DNA of 64,000 nt, from NCBI RefSeq assembly GCF_000733295.1, contig NZ_JPMI01000390.1, forward strand, positions 1 through 64,000, given 5' to 3'. Source of the DNA: Archangium violaceum Cb vi76 (GTDB lineage Bacteria > Myxococcota > Myxococcia > Myxococcales > Myxococcaceae). This document shows positions 29,170 to 37,861 of this stretch, one piece after another. A program made the position numbers and the translations under genes. Under the pieces are notes generated by a model. It was not told where the DNA came from. It did not search any database and worked only from the letters and a program-made list of their open reading frames with translations. Position 1 is the first letter of the stretch, and each line of letters starts with the position of its first letter.

Positions 29170-30555
29170 TCATGGCGTGGTCGCCAATTGGTGGAGCTTG
29201 GTGCCCGGAGTGCAGACTTCGTCCGCGATCATGTTGAGCTCTTTGGTCAGCTCGATCCTGCAGGCGTTCTTGTTCGGGCATTTTCGCACGGCGTCCCTGA
29301 GACGCGCGAAGACTTCCGTGTGGTACGCCTCGGAATGCGGCCCCGCGTGCTTCAGCAGATAGACCTTGTTCGCGGCATCCTCCAGGCTCATTCCCGCCTT
29401 GGCGAAGATGCGCTCGAAGCGCGGCGTCCAGGGTCCTCCTCGCGAATTTGAAATCCTGTTCTTGTTCGTCGCGAGATGGTGCCAGGTGTAACCGAGCAGC
29501 TCGAGGAGGCCATCGCCGCAGGCGGAACGGAGCGAGGCTCCGGTCGCGCCCGTGGCCACGCCCGCCATGAGGAGCACTCCCTGCTTCATGCCCACTCGCA
29601 CCGTGCTCGATGCCGTGGCTTCGAGCAGCCCCGCCCCCTGTGGCAGGGCGAACCGTTGGGGCAACCGGAGCACATCCTTGAGGCCGGCCCATGTCCTCCC
29701 CAGACCCCCTGACACGGGCCCTGGCGCCACCTTGGCGACTCCCCAACTCGCCACGGTAACCAGCACCCGCAGCGTTGCTCCACCCGCGTATCGGCCGAAG
29801 TGTTTCGCTGCTTCCTCCACCTCCGCCAGGGTGTGGATGTTGCGTGTGGCCTGGTACAGCTTCAGCGCGGCTCCTCCCGCATGCGCCAGTTCCGCGAGGG
29901 AGAAGGCGGACACGAGCACCACTGTCACCCCAACCGCGAAGGTCTTCGTGAACAGTGGCTCCGGTGCCGCCCAGGACGTGACGTAGACCACCAGTGAGAC
30001 AGCGACTCCCGCGAGGAAGGCGGGGTCGCGGAAGAGTTCCTCGGCGCCCTCCCGCATGCCCTCCGGCATGTACTGGGGGGAGAGCCTCAGTGCCATGAGC
30101 AAAGGGCTGTCGCGCAGGGATTCCGGCAGCGGGAGGCGGGGTTCTCCGTAACGCTCCGTGTACTCCTTCAGGAGAACCTTCTCCGAGTCGGATTGCCGCA
30201 CCGAGGCGAACACAGGTGCCGCCGAAGCCACCCACCGCTCGCGCTGCTTCAACTCGGCCAGGTCTTCATGGAACCGCTGGAGGATGCGCCGGGCGTCTTC
30301 CCGGGTGAATCGCTGGAACGAGGGTTCTGTCTTCGTCTGTGGGAGGTACAGCCGGACACCGCCCTCGGGTAATACCTCCACACGCGCGAATGGCAGCGCG
30401 GACTCTGGAGAGGAGCCCTCTGGGCGCACGTCGCACGAGAACTCCTCCACGGAGGGGTCGGCGTCGTCCCTCATCGCCTCGGTAGGGGAGGCGCAGGCAG
30501 CCGTCACCGCGAGGTACAGCACCAGAATCAGCTTGATGGGGCGAGGAGGCTTCAC
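29170..30555 (-). CDS. SitA-like polymorphic toxin lipoprotein with C-terminal AHH nuclease domain
   Basis: 461 residues. A lipoprotein signal with lipobox TAAC (about residue 20) is followed by an N-terminal region with a hydrophobic hairpin (about 190-235), and a Cys (SACGDG) just before the toxin domain. The C-terminal about 110 residues form an AHH domain: a predicted HNH-fold nuclease with WHHLATNKN, RFERIFAKAGMSLEDAANKV, then HAGPHSEAYHTEV. Myxococcus SitA proteins are lipoprotein toxins passed between kin by outer-membrane exchange; this gene fits that design, but the assignment is by architecture. The GTG start lacks a clear ribosome site, so a slightly later start is possible. Confidence 0.78.
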   Translation of the reverse strand: MKPPRPIKLILVLYLAVTAACASPTEAMRDDADPSVEEFSCDVRPEGSSPESALPFARVEVLPEGGVRLYLPQTKTEPSFQRFTREDARRILQRFHEDLAELKQRERWVASAAPVFASVRQSDSEKVLLKEYTERYGEPRLPLPESLRDSPLLMALRLSPQYMPEGMREGAEELFRDPAFLAGVAVSLVVYVTSWAAPEPLFTKTFAVGVTVVLVSAFSLAELAHAGGAALKLYQATRNIHTLAEVEEAAKHFGRYAGGATLRVLVTVASWGVAKVAPGPVSGGLGRTWAGLKDVLRLPQRFALPQGAGLLEATASSTVRVGMKQGVLLMAGVATGATGASLRSACGDGLLELLGYTWHHLATNKNRISNSRGGPWTPRFERIFAKAGMSLEDAANKVYLLKHAGPHSEAYHTEVFARLRDAVRKCPNKNACRIELTKELNMIADEVCTPGTKLHQLATTP

Positions 30556-30587
30556 GGGAAGAAGAAGAGGGCTCGGGCGGGGCGTAG

Positions 30588-30621
30588 ACCCTCACCCCAG
30601 CCCTCTCCCAGGGGGAGAGGG
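30588..30621. repeat. REP-like hairpin element, copy 2 (after proS)
   Basis: ACCCTCACCCC is followed by the stem CCCTCTCCC and GGGAGAGGG with the 3-nt loop AGG. It is the reverse-orientation counterpart of the element at 15247-15280. It lies 50 bp after the proS stop codon, a terminator-like place, and also upstream of the toxin gene. The 115-bp gap from 30556 to 30670 shows nothing else clear. Confidence 0.6.
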
Positions 30622-30670
30622 GGCTTCACACGGGTCCAACCTGGGACCCGTGGCCCCCTCACCTCGTTCC

Positions 30671-32104
30671 TCAGTACGCCTTCGAGAAGACGATGCGGCC
30701 CGGCGACGGCTCTCCCGTCACCACGCACTTGCCCGCCTCCTGCTTCTGCGCGAACGGCCGGTTGCGCGTCGTCAGGCCCGTCTCCTCCTTGATCCGCGCC
30801 TCCACCTTCGCGTCCCCGTTCCAGTGCGCCAGCAGGAACCCCGCGTCCGCCTTCTCCTTCATCTCCTCGTAGCTGTTCACCTCGAAGGTGTTCGCCTCCC
30901 GGAAGCTCTTCGCCTTCTCGAACAGCGACGTCTGCATCTGCTCGAGCATCTCCTGGGCCTTGCCCACCGCCTGGTCCAGCTGCACGAACTCCTTCTGCTT
31001 CACGTCCCGCCGCACCATCACGCACGAGCCCTTCGCCAGATCCTTCGGACCCAGCTCCACCCGCAGGCACGTGCCAATCAGCTCGTGCTCGCTGTACTTC
31101 CAGCCCGGGCTCTTCGTGTCGTCGTCGTCCACCACCACGCTCAGGCCCGCCTTCTTCAGGTCCGCCGCCAGCGCGTGCGACTTCTCCATCACCTGCGTCT
31201 TCTCCGCGTCCGTCGCCTTGCCGGCAATCGGGATGATCACCACGTGCGTCGGCGCCAGCCTCGGCGGAACGATCAGCCCCGAGTCATCCGAGTGCGTCAT
31301 GATGAGCCCGCCGATGAGGCGCGTGGACACGCCCCACGACGTCTGCCACACGTGGTGCTGCTTGCCGTCCCGGCCCTGGAACGTCGTGTCGAACGCCTTG
31401 GCGAAGTTCTGCCCCAGGTTGTGGCTCGTGCCCGCCTGCAGCGCCTTCTTGTCCTGCATCATCGCCTCGATGCTGTACGTGCGCAGCGCGCCGGCGAACT
31501 TCTCCGACTCCGTCTTGCGCCCCGTCATCACCGGCATCGCCATGTAGTCCTCGGCGAACTTCCGGTACACCTCCAGCATCTGCAGCGTCTCCTTCTCCGC
31601 GTCCTCCTCCGTCTCGTGGCAGGTGTGGCCCTCCTGCCAGAGGAACTCCGTCGTCCGCAGGAACAGGCGCGTGCGCATCTCCCAGCGCATCACGTTCGCC
31701 CACTGGTTGATGAGCAGCGGCAAGTCCCGGTAGCTCTGGATCCACTTGGCGAAGCTGCGGTTGATGATGGTTTCCGACGTGGGCCGGATGACGTAGGGCT
31801 CCTCCAGCTTCGACCCACCGGCGTGCGTCACCACCGCCAGCTGCGGGTTGAAGCCCTCGACGTGCTCGGCCTCCTTCTTCAGGTAGCTCTCGGGGATGAG
31901 CAGCGGGAAGTAGGCGTTCTTGTGCCCCAGGTCCTTGAACATCTTGTCCAGGACCCGCTGCATGTTCTCCCAGATGGCATAGCCATTGGGCCGGATGACC
32001 ATGCAGCCCTTCACGTCCGAGTAGTCGGCGAGCTTCGCCTTCTGGACCAGGTCCACATACCACTCGGAAAAGCCCTTCTCGCGCGGTGCCAGCTTCTCGG
32101 CCAT
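30671..32104 (-). CDS. proS: Prolyl-tRNA synthetase (archaeal/eukaryotic-like, short form)
   Basis: A 477-residue class II aminoacyl-tRNA synthetase of the ProRS 'type 3' form, which lacks the bacterial editing insertion. Class II motif 1 is within [21 protein letters not shown], motif 2 in [23 protein letters not shown] and motif 3 in [20 protein letters not shown]. An anticodon-binding domain and a C-terminal zinc-ribbon-like extension ending VFSKAY follow. It charges tRNA-Pro with proline and is essential. It is a single gene upstream of the toxin pair. Confidence 0.95.
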   Translation of the reverse strand: MAEKLAPREKGFSEWYVDLVQKAKLADYSDVKGCMVIRPNGYAIWENMQRVLDKMFKDLGHKNAYFPLLIPESYLKKEAEHVEGFNPQLAVVTHAGGSKLEEPYVIRPTSETIINRSFAKWIQSYRDLPLLINQWANVMRWEMRTRLFLRTTEFLWQEGHTCHETEEDAEKETLQMLEVYRKFAEDYMAMPVMTGRKTESEKFAGALRTYSIEAMMQDKKALQAGTSHNLGQNFAKAFDTTFQGRDGKQHHVWQTSWGVSTRLIGGLIMTHSDDSGLIVPPRLAPTHVVIIPIAGKATDAEKTQVMEKSHALAADLKKAGLSVVVDDDDTKSPGWKYSEHELIGTCLRVELGPKDLAKGSCVMVRRDVKQKEFVQLDQAVGKAQEMLEQMQTSLFEKAKSFREANTFEVNSYEEMKEKADAGFLLAHWNGDAKVEARIKEETGLTTRNRPFAQKQEAGKCVVTGEPSPGRIVFSKAY

Positions 32105-32178
32105 CTGCTTGAAATCCTTCGAAAATGAGTGAGGGCCGTTGCCTACGCCAGCCCCCGCCCGGAATCAATGGTTGCGGG

Positions 32179-35100
32179 CTATTCGCAGCGTGTGGCCTCG
32201 TGCCGGCAGTCATGGCCGGAACGGTCCAGCTCCAGTTGGTAGAGGGACTGGAGGGCCTCGTTCTCCAGGGACACCCCCAGCCGCCGGGGGCCTGTCCCCG
32301 GCTCGTTGAGCAGGATGTCCACCGTCTCCAGCCCCCGTTGGGGCACGGGGTCGGCCGGGGCCGCCATCACGCTCCGCTCCTCGAAGCGCTTCCAGGTCCG
32401 CCCGCCCGTGCCCGCCACCGTGGCGAAGCCCTCGGCGCAGCGCGCCGCCCCCCCCACGAAGCCCGCCTGGTACACCCGGGCCCGGTGGCCCCCCGAGGCC
32501 GCGCACATCCCCCCGGATGCCCCCGGCTCGAAGCTGTTCCACAGCACGCACCCGTTGACGATGGACGTGCCACTCCCCGTCTGCTCCCGGGACGCCCCGT
32601 AGCGCACGTACCACCCCGCCTCCAGGGAGCCGGCCTCCTTCTCGCCCGCCGTCACCCGCCCGTCCGCCCCGAACTGGGACACGTCCACCAGCGAGTCCTC
32701 CGTCAGCATGCCGGCCTCGTACGCCGTGGCCGCCGCCGCCGTGTCGAAGGTGCGCGCCTTCTTCACCCCGTAGCTCCAGAAGCCGTAGAAGCGGTTGACG
32801 CTGGTGGCCGGCAGGGGCTTCGTCGCCGCCACGGGCACCCAGTCGTCCTTCGTCACCCGGCAGCCGCTGGCGTCACAGGTGTACTCCAGCCGCCCCGAGC
32901 TGCTCGCCGTGCAGCCGTTGGCCGCGTCGTAGTCCCAGTCCAGGGCCACCTGGGTCGAGCCACACGTGCCCCCCTCCGTCGCCGGGGTGGGGGTGCTCGG
33001 GGTGTACTGGTAGCCCTCGTAGGTGGTGCTGGCGCTCCAGAGCGTCGAGCCGCCACGCCGCACGGTGACGGTCTGGCTCGCGCGGCACCCGAGCTGCGCG
33101 CACCCCAGCGGGTTGGACAGCCGGCACGTCGTCCCGCCGCCCTCCGCCAGGTTGTAGCGGTCTCCCGTCCCCACGAAGGTGCGCAGGTAGCCCGTGTCCG
33201 ACTGCACCGTGTTGGAGGTCATGTAGCTGAAGGCGGGCCGCACCGTGTCGGCGCCGGGGCTCGCCACCGTCTCCGGGGGCTTCACCTGGAAGGCGCGGGC
33301 GGCGAACCAGTTGGCCACCCTGCCTCCGCCCGCGGGCCGCTCCCCGGGCTGCCAGAAGCGCACCGTCCACACCTGGCCCCCGTAGTCCGCCACCGTCGCC
33401 GTGTCGAAGAGCAAGTCTCCATCCGGCTTGGAGCTGAGCTCGCCGCCAATGTCCATCATCGCCACGCTGGCCGCGAAGGGGTGGCGCAGGTGCTCGGAGC
33501 GCGCGCTGCCGTCGCCGTGGAAGAAGCTCCACAGCGTCTCGCCCGTCTTCATGTCCACCATGGCCAGGCCCCGGCCCCGGTTGTGCGAGCGGTCATATCC
33601 CCCGTTGAGCATGACGACCCACTCCTCGCGCGCCGGCTTGCCCGCCACGCGCCACGGGCCGTCCGGGTCCGCCAGCGCCACCGGGCCCATCGGCGGGGGC
33701 CGCGGCGCGAAGTGTCCATCGCTCTCGCCCAACTGGAGCGCGAGCGCGTCACACGGCTGCGGCCACATCCACAGGAAGTCCCCCTGCTGGTTGGGAGGAC
33801 GGGCCGGCTGTCCCACGCCCGGGCTGTTCATCAGCGCCGTCACGTCCAGCGCGAAGCGGTGCACCCCGCCCGTGCCCGAGCCCACCACCGCCACCGTGCG
33901 GAACTCGCTGGCCTGCTTCTTCCCGTCCGCCTCCGCGTCCCCGGCGGCGCCCACCCCGTCCAGCCACACCTCGCGCACCATGGGCGTGCCGTCCACGAAC
34001 CAGCCGTGCTGGCCCAGCTTGGGGAGCAGCTTCGGCAGCAGGTCCGGGGGGATGAAGGCCCAGAGCTCCTCGCCCGTGCCCTCGTCGTGCTTCGGCAGGC
34101 CGGTGAGCGGCTCCTTCCCCGTGTGGGCGCCATTGTGGAAGGCGTGCAACATGCCGCCGTTGGAGCCCACCAGCACCACCCTGTCCCGCTGCTCGTGGCG
34201 CGCCACGTACTCGTCATAGGCGTCGCGCGTGCGGCCCGTGCCCGTCTCCGTGTAGCGCTTCTGCTCCGTGCGGCCCGCGTAGAGCGTCTGCAGGCACTGC
34301 GTCGAGAAGCCACAGAATTCCCGCGGCATGGGCGGCTCCACCGTCTGCGGCGCCGAGTGGAAGATGTCATGCAGCAGGAAGGGCCGGTCGAAGTCGCGCC
34401 GCGTCTTGTCCGTGTTCAGCACGTCCGCGCCCCGGTAGTAGCGGATGACGGCGCGGGCACAGTCGTCCGGGCCCAGCTTCTCGCCCGCAACGGTGCACCC
34501 GCTGGCGCCGATGCCGAGGGCCTCGCGCAGTACTGGCGCATGGGCCTCGGTGAAGGCCACCGGCGTGTCGTGCGAGTCCAGCTTCCCATCCGGTCCGCCC
34601 GAGGGGCCACCGTTGTCCACGAGCGTGTAGATGTCCCGCGTCTTCCACCGCTGGGACGCCACCGCCGAGGGCTTGAGCTTCTGGCCCGCCTCCCAGAAGG
34701 GCCTGGCCGGCACCAGCCGGTCCTTCAGCTTCACGAAGTCACCGGCCTCGTTCTCCACCACGGCGTCCCCGTCCATGTCGATGAGGTGGACGTCGTCACA
34801 GTCCTTGTCGTGGTTGAGATCCCACGGATCTCCACCCGAGGAGGCGAGCGCCGCCTTGCAGCCGAGCAGCAGCTCCGAGGCGAGCTTGTAGCGGTAGAGG
34901 TAGCCGCGCCACGGCTCGTCCCGGTCGCGGCCCGGACGCAGGCGGGGCACCAGCGTGCCGCTCGCCGAGCCGAGCTGTCCGCCGGACGTGGACGCCGCGG
35001 AGAAGGACGTGGAGCGCCGGTTCACGTTGGCGATGATGTCCTCCAGGGCCTGCTTCAGCCCCGCGCCGTCGTTGGCCTGGTAGTAGAGGCCGCCTCCCAC

Positions 35101-36420
35101 GCGCGCCGCGTTCTTGAGGACGTTGGCGTTGATGCCGAAGCCGATGGCGTGGATGGTGAGGCTCTGCCGGCCCCCGGTGTCGAAGTCCCCCACCACCGCG
35201 GGGCCGCTGGACTGAAGGTCCTTCGTGGCGAGCAGCTTCGCCACGTCATCCAGCTTGTGCTGCGCGTCCTCCGGGCACGGCTCCGAGGCGGGGCACTCCA
35301 CCGCGCCGCCATTGAGGGCCTCGATGGTGCTGGCCGGGACGTGCTCGTCGGCGCTCGGCTCGCCGTCCGTGACGATGACGATGGATGTGGCCTGGCAGCC
35401 CCAGCACCAGCTGCGCTCCGGACGCGAGAGCGAGGCGTTCTGGAAGCCGCTCTTGAGGAAGCTCGAGTCGAAGCCGAAGACGTCCGTGTACACGGCGTTG
35501 CTGGAGGAGAAGTACTGCCCCAGGTTGAGGAGCGACTCGGCCAACGGGGTGGCGGCCTTGAAGCGCAGCGCGTCCACGGCCGCGAGGTAGCTGGGGCGCA
35601 CGGTCTCGAAGGCCCGCGGGTCCGCGCCGAGCTGCTCGCACGAGGGGCCCTGCGGCATGGACATGAGCGCGCCGTGCACCGTGTTGTCCGCGTCGAAGTA
35701 GCTGAGGCCCACGCGCACCTGGCGCATGTCCCGGAGGATGGCCTTGAGCACCGCCTTCGCCGTCACGTACTTGGGCGGGTTGAAGTTGAGGAGGCGGCCC
35801 GAGAAGGCATACGTGTAGCGCCTCGGGTCCGTGCCCGGCCTCGAGCCCGTGGCCCCCGGCCGCTTGTAGAAGCCCTTCGTCTCCAGGCAGGAGAGGCAGG
35901 CGTCGTAGAGCGCCCGCGTGGGGTCCGCGCTCTCCGGGTGCTGGTACGCGCAGACCTCCTCCTTCGTGTTCCACTGCGAGGCCGGCGCGTTGAGGTCCTC
36001 CCAGAACATGTACGCGTAGAACCTGTCGTCGCGGAACAGGCCGGAGTGGTCCGCGTCCGGCACCGGGTACGCCGTGGTGGGGTTCCACCCGTTGGCCGCC
36101 TGCATGGCGAGCAGGTCCGGGTTGGAGCAGCCGTCCCCGGCGGCGAAGAAGGCCTCGTGGTTGCCCTCGTTGACCTGGGGCAGCTCGCGCATGGACGCCG
36201 AGGTGTCGATGAGGAAGTGCACGTTGGGAGGCGTGCCCTCGCTCATGAAGAAGCGCTCGTCGCCGGTGATGTCCTGGCCGCGCAGGGCCTCGGCGGCGAG
36301 CGACGTGGTGAGCTGGCAGCAGGCGGCCCTGGCTCCCGGGTCCTCGGCCGTGGCGGCCGGGACGGAGGCGAGCAGGAGCGCGGTGGCGGACAGGCGGCGG
36401 AGGTGGCTCCGGGCGTTCAT
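32179..36420 (-). CDS. pilY1: PilY1-like type IV pilus tip adhesin
   Basis: 1413 residues with a signal peptide (ATALLLASVPAATAE). The N-terminal third is a von Willebrand A-like domain whose metal site DTSAS (in HFLIDTSASM) is intact. It has many Cys residues (CLSCLETKG and WCWGCQATS). The middle and C-terminal parts form the PilY1 seven-bladed propeller, with NHDKDCDDVHLIDMDGD and EELWAFIPPDLLPKL, and a late Cys-rich segment. PilY1 caps and primes the pilus with the minor pilins and mediates adhesion. ATG 36420 has GAGGAAAC upstream. It follows pilX by 25 bp, at the end of the minor-pilin cluster. Confidence 0.9.
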   Translation of the reverse strand: MNARSHLRRLSATALLLASVPAATAEDPGARAACCQLTTSLAAEALRGQDITGDERFFMSEGTPPNVHFLIDTSASMRELPQVNEGNHEAFFAAGDGCSNPDLLAMQAANGWNPTTAYPVPDADHSGLFRDDRFYAYMFWEDLNAPASQWNTKEEVCAYQHPESADPTRALYDACLSCLETKGFYKRPGATGSRPGTDPRRYTYAFSGRLLNFNPPKYVTAKAVLKAILRDMRQVRVGLSYFDADNTVHGALMSMPQGPSCEQLGADPRAFETVRPSYLAAVDALRFKAATPLAESLLNLGQYFSSSNAVYTDVFGFDSSFLKSGFQNASLSRPERSWCWGCQATSIVIVTDGEPSADEHVPASTIEALNGGAVECPASEPCPEDAQHKLDDVAKLLATKDLQSSGPAVVGDFDTGGRQSLTIHAIGFGINANVLKNAARVGGGLYYQANDGAGLKQALEDIIANVNRRSTSFSAASTSGGQLGSASGTLVPRLRPGRDRDEPWRGYLYRYKLASELLLGCKAALASSGGDPWDLNHDKDCDDVHLIDMDGDAVVENEAGDFVKLKDRLVPARPFWEAGQKLKPSAVASQRWKTRDIYTLVDNGGPSGGPDGKLDSHDTPVAFTEAHAPVLREALGIGASGCTVAGEKLGPDDCARAVIRYYRGADVLNTDKTRRDFDRPFLLHDIFHSAPQTVEPPMPREFCGFSTQCLQTLYAGRTEQKRYTETGTGRTRDAYDEYVARHEQRDRVVLVGSNGGMLHAFHNGAHTGKEPLTGLPKHDEGTGEELWAFIPPDLLPKLLPKLGQHGWFVDGTPMVREVWLDGVGAAGDAEADGKKQASEFRTVAVVGSGTGGVHRFALDVTALMNSPGVGQPARPPNQQGDFLWMWPQPCDALALQLGESDGHFAPRPPPMGPVALADPDGPWRVAGKPAREEWVVMLNGGYDRSHNRGRGLAMVDMKTGETLWSFFHGDGSARSEHLRHPFAASVAMMDIGGELSSKPDGDLLFDTATVADYGGQVWTVRFWQPGERPAGGGRVANWFAARAFQVKPPETVASPGADTVRPAFSYMTSNTVQSDTGYLRTFVGTGDRYNLAEGGGTTCRLSNPLGCAQLGCRASQTVTVRRGGSTLWSASTTYEGYQYTPSTPTPATEGGTCGSTQVALDWDYDAANGCTASSSGRLEYTCDASGCRVTKDDWVPVAATKPLPATSVNRFYGFWSYGVKKARTFDTAAAATAYEAGMLTEDSLVDVSQFGADGRVTAGEKEAGSLEAGWYVRYGASREQTGSGTSIVNGCVLWNSFEPGASGGMCAASGGHRARVYQAGFVGGAARCAEGFATVAGTGGRTWKRFEERSVMAAPADPVPQRGLETVDILLNEPGTGPRRLGVSLENEALQSLYQLELDRSGHDCRHEATRCE

Positions 36421-36445
36421 GGAATCGTTTCCTCGGAGGAGGGGA

Positions 36446-36973
36446 CTACTGAAGGCCGACACGGATGACGAACTCGACCTCGCGCTCGGGGCCGCCGGGG
36501 TACTCCTGGCAGAGCGCCGTCACGGAGTACCACCAGGCGCCCTCCGCGGCGTCGCCGAGCGTGTTGCTGATGTCGCGGGCCGCGTCGCGCGAGGCGCCCA
36601 CGGCATTGGCGGGCAGCCGCTCCACGTGCGTCAGCGTGGGGGCCGGTGTCGAGCCGGTGAAGTGGCCCGCGCGGATGATGCCCTGGCCATACGCATCATC
36701 CAGGTGCACCTGGGCGGTGCTGCTGGGGGTGAGTACGCGGAGGCGGGCGAGGAAGAGGTTGCGCGCCGCCTGGGTGCAGGCCGAGAGCGCGTCGTCGCGC
36801 GTCTGGAGCACGGAGGCATTGCGCTCGGTGCCGGTGAAGGAGATGGCACCGGCCACCAGGAGGGTGACGAGGACCACGACGAGCAGTGCCATCACGAGGG
36901 CCATGCCGCGGGGACCGTTGGGAAGGGAACGGGTGGTGGGGTGGAACACAGCGGGGCGGGACCGGATGGACAA
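36446..36973 (-). CDS. pilX: PilX-like minor pilin / pilus assembly protein with borrowed 5' end
   Basis: 175 residues. The hydrophobic pilin-like helix GMALVMALLVVVLVTLLVAGAISF after GPRG is the PilX N-terminal motif, followed by TERNASVLQTRDDALSACTQAARN. PilX-type minor pilins help prime the pilus tip complex with PilY1. Translation seems to start at TTG 36973, which aligns with the GTG start of the fimU/gspH gene. The first 8 codons (MSIRSRPA) match that gene (MSARSRPA), so this long leader peptide is probably copied from it. RBS GGAAGGAG and a sigma-54 promoter lie directly upstream. Confidence 0.82.
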   Translation of the reverse strand: MSIRSRPAVFHPTTRSLPNGPRGMALVMALLVVVLVTLLVAGAISFTGTERNASVLQTRDDALSACTQAARNLFLARLRVLTPSSTAQVHLDDAYGQGIIRAGHFTGSTPAPTLTHVERLPANAVGASRDAARDISNTLGDAAEGAWWYSVTALCQEYPGGPEREVEFVIRVGLQ

Positions 36974-37171
36974 GCGGAGGACTCCTTCCGCCCGGCTGCT
37001 TGTGCAAAGCGTGGCCCACCTACCCCAGGGGACGGGGACTCCCTGCGCAAACCCTTGGAACGAGAGGGAAGCCCGCTACCCCACGTGACCGCCGGAGTTA
37101 CCCTGGGCTGGCCTTTCTACTGGGAAAGGAATTTCCCTTCTTGTAACCATTGCACGCCTGCCTGCTCCCGG
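36951..37171. repeat. Duplicated pilin upstream region, copy at pilX
   Basis: About 220 bp aligning with 43431-43642 at roughly 85% identity by eye, in the same orientation. It includes the first codons, RBS, sigma-54 promoter and the inverted repeat GGGAAA-GGAA-TTTCCC (37122-37137). The left edge fades inside the pilX coding region and the right edge just before the immunity gene, so this is the promoter segment of the minor-pilin operon copied in front of pilX. Confidence 0.9.
37003..37018 (-). promoter_or_regulatory. Sigma-54 promoter of pilX-pilY1
   Basis: The minus strand reads TGGGCCACGCTTTGCA: GG and GC are exactly 10 bp apart, with TTGCA at the -12 element. Transcription would begin near 36992, about 19 bp before the TTG start. 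The same 16 bp are found in front of the fimU/gspH gene. An inverted repeat at 37122-37137 lies about 120 bp upstream, the right distance for an enhancer-binding protein. Confidence 0.75.
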
Positions 37172-37172
37172 C

Positions 37173-37199
37173 TGACGGAGGCGAGCAGTGTGTCCCGGG
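37173..37199 (+). repeat. 27-bp direct repeat, copy before the first immunity gene
   Basis: 27 bases (TGACGGAGGCGAGCAG, one variable base, then GTGTCCCGGG) match 37816-37842 with one mismatch. This copy ends 15 bp before the first immunity gene; the other ends 19 bp before the toxin gene. It marks the left edge of each copy of a duplicated toxin module. Confidence 0.8.
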
Positions 37200-37214
37200 G
37201 GTGGAGAATGGGAG

Positions 37215-37685
37215 ATGACCGACGGACGTTCCTGGGAGGGTAACTGGAGGGTGCGCCTGTACGAGCGGGTCCGCGAGCGAGGCTACGACTCGCTCACCGC
37301 CTTCGCCGAGGCGCGCCCTGCTGTCCCATTATACTTGTTGGCCGAAGAGCTCGGAAAGGACGACATCGCAGCAGTGCAGGTGCTGAGCGGATTGCTCGCC
37401 GAGGCGGAGCAGCGCAAGCAGGTCACTCGCTTCGTGCGGGATGTGCTCGTGCGCATGTTGTCCCAGAGTCTTCCCGATGGGTGGCCGACTGTGCTGGACC
37501 ATGCCAACCGCTTCAAGGTTGCCAAGGCAATGGGTCGCTGGTTCGCGTACACCCCAGAAACCCACAAGGAGCGCGCCGACAGGGCGGGTGATGCACTCCT
37601 GGCCACGCCACCTCCGCCCGGTTGGCTCCCGCGCGGGCCCGACGACGAGCTGCTGCTCACGCTTCTGCCTGACGAGGAAGTCTGA
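37215..37685 (+). CDS. Putative SitI-like immunity protein, orphan copy
   Basis: 156 residues, paralogous to the gene at 39305-39775 (about two thirds identical by eye; the first 35 residues differ at one position, and the ends GPDDELLLTLLPD match exactly). It is an acidic, helical, cytoplasmic protein with no signal. I do not recognise a motif with known chemistry. The immunity role is inferred because its paralogue directly follows the SitA-like toxin. This copy has lost its own toxin and precedes the toxin gene instead. ATG 37215 has TGGAG 8 bp upstream. Confidence 0.7.
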   Translation: MTDGRSWEGNWRVRLYERVRERGYDSLTAFAEARPAVPLYLLAEELGKDDIAAVQVLSGLLAEAEQRKQVTRFVRDVLVRMLSQSLPDGWPTVLDHANRFKVAKAMGRWFAYTPETHKERADRAGDALLATPPPPGWLPRGPDDELLLTLLPDEEV

Positions 37686-37716
37686 GGAGATGCTCGCGGA
37701 GCCCCGTGGTCGAGGC

Positions 37717-37815
37717 TGTGCCGCTCCTCGAGGCCCACCGTCTGCCGCGGGACTCCGTCCCCATGGGCGCGCTTCATCGAACGCAGGCCGCCAGTGTCTC
37801 TGCCCAGGTCCTGGA
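37717..37815 (+). pseudogene. Remnant of the 3' end of a HEAT-repeat gene
   Basis: The bases from 37717 to 37740 are identical to 40865-40888 in the HEAT-repeat gene (encoding VPLLEAHR); further similarity fades, with CCAGGTCCTG kept at 37804-37813. The bases just before it (37681-37716) match the sequence that follows the second immunity gene (39771-39806). The join therefore looks like an internal deletion of about 1.06 kb in a duplicated immunity-HEAT unit. Confidence 0.75.
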
Positions 37816-37842
37816 TGACGGAGGCGAGCAGAGTGTCCCGGG
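37816..37842 (+). repeat. 27-bp direct repeat, copy before the toxin gene
   Basis: The second copy of the repeat at 37173-37199 with a single difference (A for T at the variable base), ending 19 bp upstream of the toxin ATG. Confidence 0.8.
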
Positions 37843-37861
37843 CATGGGCCTGGGGTTGACC

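Noticed and set aside
32125-36468. A 1447-codon plus-strand open frame opposite pilY1
   Set aside because: It is a shadow: the protein is Arg/His/Gly/Ala-rich without domains, while the minus strand encodes a clear PilY1.
36960-37171. Insertion-sequence remnant as the cause of the duplicated pilin region
   Set aside because: The repeat carries promoter, RBS and codons of a pilin gene and has no terminal inverted repeats or transposase sequence.
37215-37685. NUDIX hydrolase call for the two immunity-like proteins
   Set aside because: I do not see the Nudix box (G-x5-E-x7-R-E-U-x-E-E-x-G-U), so no enzymatic function is assigned.
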